NCBI GenBank assembly: GCA_003453595.1
Contig: DMOG01000008.1
Span: 1-23,276, forward strand
Reading direction: 5' to 3'
DNA: 23,276 nucleotides
Source: Candidatus Uhrbacteria bacterium
Lineage (GTDB): Bacteria > Patescibacteriota > Patescibacteriia > UBA9934
Positions within the stretch are counted from its first letter, which is position 1; every line of letters begins with the position of its first letter. Shown piece by piece: positions 9,531 through 16,924 of the stretch. The position numbers and the translations under genes were made by a program. The notes under the pieces were generated by a model, which worked only from the letters and a program-made list of their open reading frames with translations, was not told the DNA's origin and did not search any database.

Positions 9531-10002
9531 GCGTGTGCTTGGGATAGATCCTGGGTTTGGCCGCTGTGGATTTGGCATGATTGCGTTTGATGGGCGTGAT
9601 TGGCAATGTGAGCGTCACGGAGTAATTACAACAGAAGCTGGTTTGGACTTTGAAGTTCGATTATTAGAGATCGGACGCGATATCGATGCTCTTATTGAAC
9701 AACTAAAACCTCAAGCAGTTGTGCTTGAGGAATTGTTTTTTGCTAAAAGCACGACCACAGCCTTGCAGGTTGCTGAGGTGAGGGGTGTGATTCAATACCT
9801 GGCTGCAGTCAAAGGTCTGGAGGTGATCGGAGTTAAGCCCAATGAGATTAAGTTGGCGGTGACAGGTTATGGTCGAGCTGACAAACCTCAAATGCAGGAA
9901 ATGATCAAGGCAATATTCCACCTGTCCGAAGTCCCCAAGCCAGACGACGCCGCCGACGCCCTAGCCATAGCCTGGACCGGCGCACAGAAATTAAGGTTTT
10001 AG
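9523..10002 (+). CDS. ruvC: Holliday junction resolvase RuvC
   Basis: RuvC is the dimeric endonuclease that resolves four-way junctions during recombinational repair. The 159-aa protein carries the full acidic catalytic set by alignment of motifs: Asp9 (LGIDPG), Glu69 (VLEELFFAKS), and Asp142 and Asp145 (DDAADALAIA). The length is normal for the family. The ATG lies inside the end of the upstream PLP-enzyme gene (8-nt overlap), which suggests translational coupling in the absence of a Shine-Dalgarno sequence. The partners ruvA and ruvB are not in this window. Confidence 0.96.
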   Translation: MNKRVLGIDPGFGRCGFGMIAFDGRDWQCERHGVITTEAGLDFEVRLLEIGRDIDALIEQLKPQAVVLEELFFAKSTTTALQVAEVRGVIQYLAAVKGLEVIGVKPNEIKLAVTGYGRADKPQMQEMIKAIFHLSEVPKPDDAADALAIAWTGAQKLRF

Positions 10003-10016
10003 TGATTCTCGAGTAT

Positions 10017-10025
10017 TGTTATACT
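10017..10025 (+). promoter_or_regulatory. Extended -10 promoter for the lipoprotein gene
   Basis: TGTTATACT at 10017-10025 combines a TG extension with a TATACT -10 box, identical to the strings at 117-125 and 18311-18319. The -35 region near 9997 is poor. Transcription would start near 10032, giving a leader of about 22 nt. Confidence 0.6.
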
Positions 10026-10053
10026 TTGATAAAAAATAATTTAAGCAATTATT

Positions 10054-10548
10054 ATGAAAAAAACATTGTTTTTGATGAGTTTATTTGCCCTAGTGCTTGT
10101 TGGTGCTGGTTGTGATCGTTCGTTTGATTGGGACTTTGGAGATTCTGATTATCAGTATGATGATTATGCTTGGGGAGATTATGACTCAATTCCTTCTGCA
10201 AAGCTAACAGTGCCAGTGAGCGTTACTGTTGGAGAGAGCTTTGACATTATGGCTCATGTTACTCATAACTCAGACGAGACACAGCTTTTGCATAGTATTG
10301 ATATTGGAGGATCGTATTTGGAAGGCATTGCTGTTACATCCTCAATTCCTGATTTTTCCCAGTCATATTACCTTGATGACGGCACGTATACGCATACTTT
10401 TTTGACTGATGTTCCTGCGGGCGATGGAGTAGATATTGTATTTCATGCGGTCGCGCTGGAAAGTGGAAATTGGAAAGGAGCATTTGATGTCTGTTTTGAC
10501 GACGGAATCAACTGTTCGTTTTACACGGTTTCGACATTTGTGGAATAG
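10054..10548 (+). CDS. Small predicted lipoprotein, acidic, unknown function
   Basis: The 164-aa product begins MKKTLFLMSLFALVLVGAGC. This is a lipoprotein signal peptide with a probable lipidated Cys20, though the residue at -3 is Gly rather than the preferred Leu. An Asp/Tyr-rich linker follows (about 21-45). The rest looks like one beta-sandwich-type extracellular domain (about 48-164) with two Cys near the C-terminus (FDVCFDDGINCSF) that could form a disulfide. I do not recognise a family. The protein is probably anchored to the outer face of the membrane. It has its own promoter (10017-10025), no Shine-Dalgarno sequence, and runs towards the minus-strand genes beyond 10563. The hairpin at 10570-10600 may also end this transcript. 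Confidence 0.75.
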   Translation: MKKTLFLMSLFALVLVGAGCDRSFDWDFGDSDYQYDDYAWGDYDSIPSAKLTVPVSVTVGESFDIMAHVTHNSDETQLLHSIDIGGSYLEGIAVTSSIPDFSQSYYLDDGTYTHTFLTDVPAGDGVDIVFHAVALESGNWKGAFDVCFDDGINCSFYTVSTFVE

Positions 10549-10562
10549 AATCTAGAATGTAT

Positions 10563-10601
10563 AAAAACAAAATCCCCCAGGACTTGATCTTGGGGGATTT
10601 G
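10563..10601 (-). terminator. Terminator hairpin, copy 1
   Basis: The stem AAATCCCCCA/TGGGGGATTT is at 10570-10600. Read on the minus strand it is followed by GATTTTGTTTTT, a good U-tract. It differs at one position in 39 from copy 2 (10806-10844). It lies directly after the RNHCP-like remnant and is convergent with the lipoprotein gene, so it may work in both directions. Confidence 0.75.
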
Positions 10602-10700
<99 letters not shown>

Positions 10701-10706
10701 GACTAA

Positions 10707-10775
10707 GACTTAGTCAGAATGACTTAGACATTTTGTCTAAGTCTTGAAGGGAATTGATTAATGTTTACAGGGTTT
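10707..10775. repeat. Dispersed 69-bp palindromic repeat, copy A
   Basis: Two GACTTAG motifs start at 10707 and 10721, 14 bp apart. The second opens a perfect 10-bp hairpin (GACTTAGACA at 10721-10730, loop TTT, partner at 10734-10743). A conserved tail follows (GAATTGATTAATGTTTAC and on to 10775). The whole unit is about 94% identical (4 differences in 69) to 22104-22200 once two additional 14-bp units there are removed. Function unknown. Confidence 0.85.
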
Positions 10776-10805
10776 CTGAAAAAGCGTATCGAACCATTGA
10801 TTTTG

Positions 10806-10844
10806 AAAAACAAAATCCCCCAGGACTTGGTCTTGGGGGATTTG
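10806..10844 (-). terminator. Terminator hairpin, copy 2 (after the toxin gene)
   Basis: The stem AAATCCCCCA/TGGGGGATTT is at 10813-10843, followed on the minus strand by GATTTTGTTTTT. It lies 10 nt beyond the toxin stop codon and so ends the toxin-antitoxin transcript. It is nearly identical to copies 1 and 3. Confidence 0.8.
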
Positions 10845-10853
10845 AGTTATATT

Positions 10854-11120
10854 TTATTTTTCGTAAACTTCATGATCGCCGATTGCAAGCAAACAAGCTT
10901 CTTTTGGTTTTGTTTTTAAATAGCAGAACACAATTCGTGTGGCATAGTCGACTGAAAAACTATAACGGCCAGACAATCTTCCTTTTAGTTTATGTACCTT
11001 TAGCTTTTCATGATTTTCCGAGTTGCCTAGTAGCTCAGTTTTTTCAAATACTTCATCTTGTAGCTTCTTGGGCAAGGATTTTAATTGCCTGACAAAAGCG
11101 GGCGTGAATGAAACTTGCAT
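10854..11120 (-). CDS. RelE/ParE-superfamily toxin
   Basis: The 88-aa protein has the compact RelE fold pattern. MQVSFTPAFVRQLKSLPKKLQ is the N-terminal helix pair. HKLKGRLSGRYSFSVDYATRIVF is the central beta-sheet with conserved arginines, and IGDHEVYEK is the C-terminal segment typical of the YafQ/RelE/HigB-like branch. Members are mostly ribosome-dependent mRNA endonucleases, while the related ParE proteins act on gyrase. The motif pattern favours the RelE side, but the target is not proven. The gene starts 7 nt after the antitoxin stop, in the usual antitoxin-first order. It shares the upstream autoregulated promoter and is closed by terminator copy 2. Confidence 0.85.
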   Translation of the reverse strand: MQVSFTPAFVRQLKSLPKKLQDEVFEKTELLGNSENHEKLKVHKLKGRLSGRYSFSVDYATRIVFCYLKTKPKEACLLAIGDHEVYEK

Positions 11121-11127
11121 ACTAGAG

Positions 11128-11349
11128 TTAGGCCATCATTTTCATAATTTCAGGCAAATCACCACGAAGTATTTTACCATCCTTAATTTCCTGTTCTGCT
11201 CGTAATACAGATGCAACAGCCTGCTCTTCCGCATAGCTAATAAGGGCTTGGCGGACAACCTCTGCCTTATTTGGTGCAATTCCGCGTTTAACCATGGTTT
11301 CCACAAAGGTTTCGAGATGAGCTGGGAGTGGTATTGATAGTGTAGACAT
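11128..11349 (-). CDS. Ribbon-helix-helix (ParD/CopG-like) antitoxin
   Basis: The 73-aa protein starts MSTLSIPLPAHLETFVETMV, a beta strand plus helix. It continues with PNKAEVVRQALISYAEEQ, the second helix of a ribbon-helix-helix DNA-binding dimer. A charged C-terminal segment (about 50-73) probably wraps and neutralises the toxin. It precedes the toxin by 7 nt. A perfect palindrome over its promoter -10 box (11362-11380) is a good candidate operator. No Shine-Dalgarno sequence is present. Confidence 0.88.
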   Translation of the reverse strand: MSTLSIPLPAHLETFVETMVKRGIAPNKAEVVRQALISYAEEQAVASVLRAEQEIKDGKILRGDLPEIMKMMA

Positions 11350-11350
11350 A

Positions 11351-11400
11351 TATGATAGTTAAGTATGATATTATCATACTATTTTTAAGGAATAAGTCAA
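11351..11400 (-). promoter_or_regulatory. Toxin-antitoxin promoter and operator
   Basis: On the minus strand TTGACT (11395-11400) and TATGAT (11373-11378) are separated by 16 bp. The -10 box lies within the perfect 19-bp palindrome AGTATGATATTATCATACT (11362-11380). A further TATGATA half-site lies at 11351-11357, 13 bp from the next. This arrangement fits repression by the antitoxin dimer, alone or with the toxin. Confidence 0.75.
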
Positions 11401-11422
11401 GATTTATGGTTTTTTTAAAATA

Positions 11423-11453
11423 AAATCCCCCAAGACTTGGTCTTGGGGGATTT
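11423..11453 (-). terminator. Terminator hairpin, copy 3 (after the RNHCP gene)
   Basis: The stem AAATCCCCCAAGA/TCTTGGGGGATTT is followed on the minus strand by TATTTTAAAA. It starts 2 nt beyond the RNHCP stop codon. It is the best-paired of the three copies, since the G-T pair of the others is A-T here. Confidence 0.8.
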
Positions 11454-11454
11454 G

Positions 11455-11782
11455 TTATGGATTTGCTGAGAGTTCGATGATGCGATCAAGGTTGTCAGGT
11501 TGACTGTCGCTTAAGGTTGCTTTGTTGCGACCTTGGTGACCACACTTTGTACATCTGCAAACTATCATCCATCCTTTTTGCGGGAGATATTCAACAGCGA
11601 TTGGTTGCATGAGTCCTTGGCAAGGATTTGCTCGATCGCCTGGAATAATGTCAACATGCTTTGAATAAAGACATGTTGGACAATGGTTCCGATATCCACC
11701 CACAACGAGAGGCTCCACTTGGGTGTGGCAGTTCTCGCACTCAAACGTGTCATTTCCGCGTCCGAAAAAAGTTCTTTCTCAT
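11455..11782 (-). pseudogene. RNHCP-domain zinc-ribbon protein, one frameshift near the start
   Basis: The main frame encodes FECENCHTQVEPLVVGGYRNHCPTC, then SKHVDIIPGDR and RCTKCGHQGRN, the hallmarks of the small uncharacterised RNHCP family. Paired CxxC motifs suggest a zinc ribbon. The family-like N-terminus MRKNFF starts at 11782 in a different frame, which hits TGA ten codons on. Removing one base at a six-T run (minus strand, 11765-11770) restores a single frame of about 109 codons. It is therefore a recent frameshift, a sequencing error, or a +1 recoding event at TTT-CGG. A shorter product could start at 11718 (MEPLVV), but it would lose the first CxxC. Function unknown; the gene is closed by terminator copy 3. 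Confidence 0.7.
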
Positions 11783-11817
11783 ACCCTGTGCAACAGGGCT
11801 CGGTTTGTACTTCTTAC

Positions 11818-11986
11818 TACAGGGTCTGTTCCCGAATACCGCTTTAGACACATTTGACTGCAATGCTGCCGAGCCGAAGGTGAGAAAGGTGAACAATAGT
11901 GGAGCTATTGTGAGCTTTTCGAATCAAGGCGCAGGCGCATTACAGACATAATGGGGCAAAGACGGTATTTGGGAACAGACCCTACA
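11818..11986. mobile_element. MITE-like element with terminal inverted repeats
   Basis: GGGTCTGTTCCC begins at 11822 and its inverted copy ends at 11982. With the inner extension about 19 of 20 bases match (GAATACC against GGTATTT). The 161-bp body is flanked on both sides by TACA (11818-11821 and 11983-11986), a plausible 4-bp target duplication. The body has a central hairpin (ACAATAG/CTATTGT) and no transposase gene, so it would need a transposase in trans. The parent insertion-sequence family is not identified. Confidence 0.75.
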
Positions 11987-12387
11987 GGCTAGTATGCAGG
12001 GGGTTATTTAATTCACCGATATTTGTGTCGATTACTTTCGGTTCCGACTTCAAGACTTTTATGTCTATCTGAACTTGGGCAAGGATCACGCCTTGCCATT
12101 GTCCAGCCCCGCGATTGAGACTGGCCACCGATTTTGTGTCCCGCATACGCACTGTCATTGGCTTCCACCCCTGAAGTGTCTGGTATGAGAATTGATAAAG
12201 TACACATCACAATGCCTCAAAAAAGCGTTTTTGTCAATTGCTGGTATATATTTATTGGCTATTATTAGCCACTGGATTGACAGTTTTGGGTTTCGTGATA
12301 GCATGGGCTCACAACCAGATCCCAAGTCTCCAAGGTCAAAGCAAAAGCAGTGACCCCTGGTAAACATGGAATCTGGTAATTTTGCAT
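11987..12387. other. Interval between the MITE and uvrB with no firm gene
   Basis: No confident gene is seen in these 400 bases. The stretch 12040-12180 is richer in G+C than the surroundings. A 58-codon minus-strand reading (11982-12158, MTVRMRDTKS to NNPLHTSL) looks protein-like and takes its stop codon from the MITE edge, so it could be a gene tail cut by the insertion. On the plus strand a 41-codon reading starting at TTG (12238-12363) would be a single membrane segment (WLLLATGLTVLGFVIAWAH). An ATG at 12212 joins it only if a six-A run is frameshifted. None of these is strong enough to call. Confidence 0.5.
12277..12304 (+). promoter_or_regulatory. Candidate uvrB promoter
   Basis: A perfect -35 box TTGACA (12277-12282) is followed after 16 bp by TAGCAT (12299-12304), a 4-of-6 match to the -10 consensus. 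It would give uvrBAC a leader of roughly 75 nt. The weak -10 leaves this uncertain. Confidence 0.4.
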
Positions 12388-14403
12388 ATGAATTTTAAAT
12401 TGCATTCAAACTACAAACCAACTGGCGATCAGCCTGAGGCTATTAAAAAGCTGGTGGATAATTTGCAAATTGGTTTGCCAAAGCAAACCTTGCTTGGCGT
12501 TACCGGGTCTGGAAAGACTTTTACGATTGCTAATGTTATCCAAAAGGTTCAACGACCAACGCTGGTAATTGCTCACAACAAAACGCTCGCGGCTCAGCTT
12601 TGTAATGAGTTTCGTCAGTTTTTTCCAGAAAACGCGGTGGAGTATTTTGTTTCTTATTATGACTATTATCAGCCAGAGGCATACATGCCTCGCACCGACA
12701 CTTATATCGAAAAAGAGTCGCAGATTAATGATGAAATAGACCGTCTTCGTCATGCTGCAACTCAGGCATTGCTTTCACGCAAAGATGTCATCATTGTGGC
12801 ATCGGTTTCCTGCATTTATAACCTTGGTTCCGCTAAGCAGTACAAAAATGAAGTAAAGCATTTGCGAGTTGGCGACAGAGTTGATCGCAGTGGGCTTATG
12901 CGCGAGCTTATTTCTATGCAGTATGAGCGGACAAATGCGGATGTTAAGCGTGGTAAGTTCCGCGTGCATGGTGATGTTATGGAGCTGATGAGTGCTTCTG
13001 ATACTTCATTTTTGTTCCGGATATTATTTACCAGTGAAGTGATAACCGAGATATTTTTACTTGACCCGATTACGCGCAGAATCCAAAATACTGCGTCTGA
13101 CGCTTGGATTTTTCCAGCCAGACACTATGTTGTGGAGAAAGCCACAATCAATCAGGCAATAACAAATATAGAAAAAGAGTTGTCTAACAGATTAGCCGAG
13201 TTTGAGAAGAGCGGTAAGGTGCTGGAGTATGAGCGACTAAAACAACGCACAAATTATGATTTGCAGATGATTAAAAATGTTGGTTATTGTAGTGGCATTG
13301 AAAATTATTCTGCCCAATTTGAAGGCCGGGCGCCCGGCTCTTCACCTCAAACCCTGGTGGATTATTTTCCCAAGGATTTTTTGATAGTTATTGATGAGTC
13401 GCATGTCACAATTCCACAGGTTCGTGGTATGTCCCACGGAGACAAAGCCCGCAAGGAAACGCTGGTTGAACACGGGTTTCGTTTGTCGTCTGCCAAAGAT
13501 AACCGTCCGCTTAGTTTTGAAGAATTTGAAGATCGCTCAGGGCAAACTATTTATGTTTCTGCTACGCCTGGAGATTTTGAGCGTGAGGTTTCAGACGATA
13601 TTGTTGAGCAAATCGTGCGTCCGACAGGCCTAATTGATCCAAAGGTTACTATTTGTCCTGTGACAGAAAAGAAGGATGGAACGCCAAGTCAGGTTGATGA
13701 TCTTATTGTGCGTATTGAAGATCGGATCAAGAAGAGCGAACGGACGCTTGTTACCACTCTAACCAAAAAGATGGCCGAGGATTTAACAGAATACTTAAAG
13801 GAACATGGCATAAAAGTAAGTTATCTTCATTCAGATGTTGAAACATTAGATCGTATTGAGATTTTAACAGAATTGCGACGGGGAACTTATGATGTGGTGA
13901 TTGGCGTTAACCTCTTGCGAGAAGGCTTGGATTTGCCAGAAGTTTCATTGGTGGCAATATTGGACGCTGATAAAGAAGGATTTTTGCGATCAGAAACATC
14001 ACTTGTCCAGACCATTGGTCGGGCTGCCCGCAATATCGACGGCGAGGTAATTTTGTACGCGGACATCATGACCGGATCAATCAAAAGAGCCATCAGGGAA
14101 ACTGATCGTCGTCGAAAAATTCAAATTGCCTACAATAAAGAACATGGCATAACTCCAAAAACAATTCACAAGGAAATCCAAGACATTCGGGCCATGATTG
14201 CCGGGGTACCAAGCGATGCTGACATCAAGTCCATACTCAAAATAGAAATGACAGCCGAGCCACATGAGATCAAAAAAGTTATTTTGCAAAAAAAGAAGGA
14301 GATGAAAAAGGCGTCAGCCAATCTGCTATTTGAAACCGCCGCACTTTTGCGCGATGAGATTAAAGAATTAGAAAAAGAGTTAGAAAAAAAGTATGCAAGA
14401 TAA
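12388..14403 (+). CDS. uvrB: Excinuclease ABC subunit B
   Basis: UvrB is the damage-verifying helicase of nucleotide-excision repair; it receives DNA from UvrA and recruits UvrC. With the ATG at 12388 the protein is 671 aa and begins MNFKLHSNYKPTGDQPEAI, which matches the family. An ATG 6 nt upstream is possible but less conserved. Walker A GVTGSGKT is at 37-44. The damage-probing beta-hairpin (YYDYYQPEAYMPRTDTYIEK) is at about 90-109, Walker B DESH at 336-339, and TIGRAARN is in the second helicase domain. A C-terminal UVR domain (about 625-665) binds UvrC or UvrA. The gene overlaps uvrA by 11 nt and leads an unbroken uvrB-uvrA-uvrC operon. Confidence 0.98.
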   Translation: MNFKLHSNYKPTGDQPEAIKKLVDNLQIGLPKQTLLGVTGSGKTFTIANVIQKVQRPTLVIAHNKTLAAQLCNEFRQFFPENAVEYFVSYYDYYQPEAYMPRTDTYIEKESQINDEIDRLRHAATQALLSRKDVIIVASVSCIYNLGSAKQYKNEVKHLRVGDRVDRSGLMRELISMQYERTNADVKRGKFRVHGDVMELMSASDTSFLFRILFTSEVITEIFLLDPITRRIQNTASDAWIFPARHYVVEKATINQAITNIEKELSNRLAEFEKSGKVLEYERLKQRTNYDLQMIKNVGYCSGIENYSAQFEGRAPGSSPQTLVDYFPKDFLIVIDESHVTIPQVRGMSHGDKARKETLVEHGFRLSSAKDNRPLSFEEFEDRSGQTIYVSATPGDFEREVSDDIVEQIVRPTGLIDPKVTICPVTEKKDGTPSQVDDLIVRIEDRIKKSERTLVTTLTKKMAEDLTEYLKEHGIKVSYLHSDVETLDRIEILTELRRGTYDVVIGVNLLREGLDLPEVSLVAILDADKEGFLRSETSLVQTIGRAARNIDGEVILYADIMTGSIKRAIRETDRRRKIQIAYNKEHGITPKTIHKEIQDIRAMIAGVPSDADIKSILKIEMTAEPHEIKKVILQKKKEMKKASANLLFETAALLRDEIKELEKELEKKYAR

Positions 14404-16921
14404 GATTACAATCAAGGGTGCGCGGGAGCATAATCTTAAGAATATCAGTCTGGAGATTCCTCGTAATAAACTCATTTGCATTACTGGACTTTCTGGTTCG
14501 GGAAAGTCATCACTTGCTTTTGATACCATTTTTGCTGAAGGCCAACGCCGATATGTGGAATCTCTTTCGGCTTATGCCAGACAATTTTTAGGTCAGATGC
14601 AAAAGCCGGATGTAGACGAAATCGAAGGCTTGTCGCCAGCTATTTCGATTGATCAAAAAGCCCATTCTCGTAACCCACGCTCAACTGTGGCCACTGTGAC
14701 TGAGATTTATGATTATCTGCGAGTTTTGTATGCCAGAATTGGAGTGGCGCATTGTCCAAAGTGTCAAAAATCAATTTCCAAGCTGAGTATTGATGAGATT
14801 GTGGACCATGTTGTTGGCACGGTAAAGCTTGGTCAAAAAGAAACTGCTACGGTCACGATTATGGCTCCAGTGGTACGCGGTAGAAAAGGTGAGTATTACC
14901 AACTTTTGTATGATCTTTATAACGCTGGCTTTGCCAATGTGCGCATCAATGGCAAGATGCACAAGCTTAGCGAGAAGATCTCGCTATCTCGTTACAAACT
15001 GCATGAGATTGAAATTGTTATTGATGAGGTGGCGCTTAGTGTTAACGACATCACTAAGGATCAAAGACAGCGCCTAACAGAAGCGGTTGAGATTGGGGTT
15101 GATCGCGGTGGAAATTTGGTGCGAATCGCTTACTCAAAAGACAATGAACAGTTGTACTCTACGCAATTTTCTTGTGCCGAGTGCGGGTTCTCTTTTCCTG
15201 AAATTGAACCAAGACTTTTTTCTTTTAATAGTCCGTATGGTGCCTGCCAGGCGTGTGATGGGTTGGGAACCACAGAGCTATTTTCCGAAGATATCTGCAT
15301 GGTTTGCCATGGAGATCGACTTCGCCAAGAAGCTTTGCATGTTTTGGTGGGTGGAAAAAATATTGCAGAGCTTACGGCAATGTCCGTGGACAATACGGCC
15401 GAGTTCATTCTTGGACTTGAGCTATCTGACCGTCAGCGTGAGATCGCTGGCGGAATACTTAAAGAGATTGAGCAAAGATTGACCTTTATGCTGGATGTTG
15501 GTTTGCATTACTTAACATTGAATCGTAGGGCAGGATCGCTCTCGGGTGGTGAGGCACAGAGAATTAGGCTTGCCTCACAAATTGGATCAAGATTAGTTGG
15601 CGCACTTTATGTGCTTGATGAACCAACCATTGGACTGCACCAGCGGGACAATGATCAGCTAATTGCTACACTTAAAAATCTGCGCGATATTGGTAATACG
15701 GTAATTGTGGTTGAGCATGATGAGGAAACAATTAGAAATAGTGATGTGATGGTTGAGATTGGTCCTGGCGCTGGTGTTCACGGTGGGGAAGTAGTCGCCA
15801 ATGGCACAGTTCCGGAAATATTTAATGATAAAAAATCAATTACTTCTGCCTATTTGCGAGGTGATTGTAAGGTAGGCATTCCGAAAAAAAGAAGAAAAGT
15901 AGGGCCTGACAGAATCAAGATTATTGGCGCAGAAGAAAATAATCTGAAGGATTTAACTGTGGAAATTCCACTGCGTCGCTTTGTTTGTGTGACTGGAGTT
16001 TCTGGTTCAGGAAAATCAACACTTATTCATGATGTTCTTTATAAGTCGATTTCCAAGCGTCTTTATAAGAGCAAATCCATGCCTGGCAAGCACAAACAAC
16101 TTCTTGGCGTTGAGTATATCGACAAGATGGTTATGATTGATCAGTCGGCAATCGGGCGAACATCACGCTCTAATCCGGCTACATATACTGGTGCCTGGGG
16201 CCCAATCCGGGATTTATTTTCTGCAACCGAAGAGGCGCGATTTCGTGGCTACAAGCCTGGAAGATTTAGTTTTAATGTGAGGGGAGCACACGGTGGCCGG
16301 TGTGAAAATTGCGAGGGCTTGGGGGAGATTGGCATTGAAATGCATTTTTTGCCAACCGTTTATGTGAATTGTGATGTTTGTAAGGGCAGACGGTTTAATC
16401 GCGAGACATTAGAGGTTTTGTGGAATGGGAAAAATGTGTGGGAAGTTTTGGATATGACGGTTGAGGAAGGTCAGAAATTTTTTAAGGATGTTCCAGTTGT
16501 GCATGAAAAATTAAAAATGCTCAATGAGGTCGGGCTGGGATATTTAAAAATTGGTCAGTCAGCTAACACGCTTTCTGGTGGTGAAGCACAAAGAGTAAAG
16601 CTGGCCGCCGAGCTGGCCAGGCGTCAGACCGGTAGAACACTTTATGTTTTAGATGAGCCAACCACCGGTTTGCATTTTGAAGATGTTAAACAATTACTGG
16701 CGGTTTTGCATAGATTGGTCGACCGCGGGAATAGCGTTGTTGTGATTGAGCATAATCTGGATGTTATAAAAACTGCAGACTGGGTGATTGATCTTGGTCC
16801 AGAAGGTGGAGACAGAGGAGGGCAAATCGTAGCCGAAGGGACGCCAGAGGACATTGCCCGTAAAAAAATCAGTTATACTGGTAAGTATCTAAGCAAGGTC
16901 CTTGATCGGGACAGGGACTAA
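14393..16921 (+). CDS. uvrA: Excinuclease ABC subunit A (short form)
   Basis: UvrA is the dimeric damage-sensing ABC ATPase. Both ATPase modules are intact: Walker A at 32-40 (GLSGSGKSS) and 535-543 (GVSGSGKST), with signatures LSGGEAQ at 383-389 and 727-733. Zinc sites are Cys261/264/285/288 and Cys637/640/660/663. A further CxxC pair (121/124) lies in the region that corresponds to the UvrB-binding domain. At 842 aa it is about 100 residues shorter than E. coli UvrA (940). The loss is concentrated between DGLG (289-292) and CMVCHGDRLR (from 302), where the family's insertion domain normally sits. It overlaps uvrB by 11 nt and precedes uvrC by 3 nt. Confidence 0.98.
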   Translation: MQDKITIKGAREHNLKNISLEIPRNKLICITGLSGSGKSSLAFDTIFAEGQRRYVESLSAYARQFLGQMQKPDVDEIEGLSPAISIDQKAHSRNPRSTVATVTEIYDYLRVLYARIGVAHCPKCQKSISKLSIDEIVDHVVGTVKLGQKETATVTIMAPVVRGRKGEYYQLLYDLYNAGFANVRINGKMHKLSEKISLSRYKLHEIEIVIDEVALSVNDITKDQRQRLTEAVEIGVDRGGNLVRIAYSKDNEQLYSTQFSCAECGFSFPEIEPRLFSFNSPYGACQACDGLGTTELFSEDICMVCHGDRLRQEALHVLVGGKNIAELTAMSVDNTAEFILGLELSDRQREIAGGILKEIEQRLTFMLDVGLHYLTLNRRAGSLSGGEAQRIRLASQIGSRLVGALYVLDEPTIGLHQRDNDQLIATLKNLRDIGNTVIVVEHDEETIRNSDVMVEIGPGAGVHGGEVVANGTVPEIFNDKKSITSAYLRGDCKVGIPKKRRKVGPDRIKIIGAEENNLKDLTVEIPLRRFVCVTGVSGSGKSTLIHDVLYKSISKRLYKSKSMPGKHKQLLGVEYIDKMVMIDQSAIGRTSRSNPATYTGAWGPIRDLFSATEEARFRGYKPGRFSFNVRGAHGGRCENCEGLGEIGIEMHFLPTVYVNCDVCKGRRFNRETLEVLWNGKNVWEVLDMTVEEGQKFFKDVPVVHEKLKMLNEVGLGYLKIGQSANTLSGGEAQRVKLAAELARRQTGRTLYVLDEPTTGLHFEDVKQLLAVLHRLVDRGNSVVVIEHNLDVIKTADWVIDLGPEGGDRGGQIVAEGTPEDIARKKISYTGKYLSKVLDRDRD

Positions 16922-16924
16922 ATT

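Noticed and set aside
11661..11951. 96-codon plus-strand reading across the RNHCP gene and MITE
   Set aside because: It crosses two better-supported features and has no family resemblance or start signal.
12382..12387. Upstream ATG for uvrB adding Met-His
   Set aside because: Family N-termini align with the ATG at 12388 (MNFKLHS); neither start has a Shine-Dalgarno site, so conservation decides.
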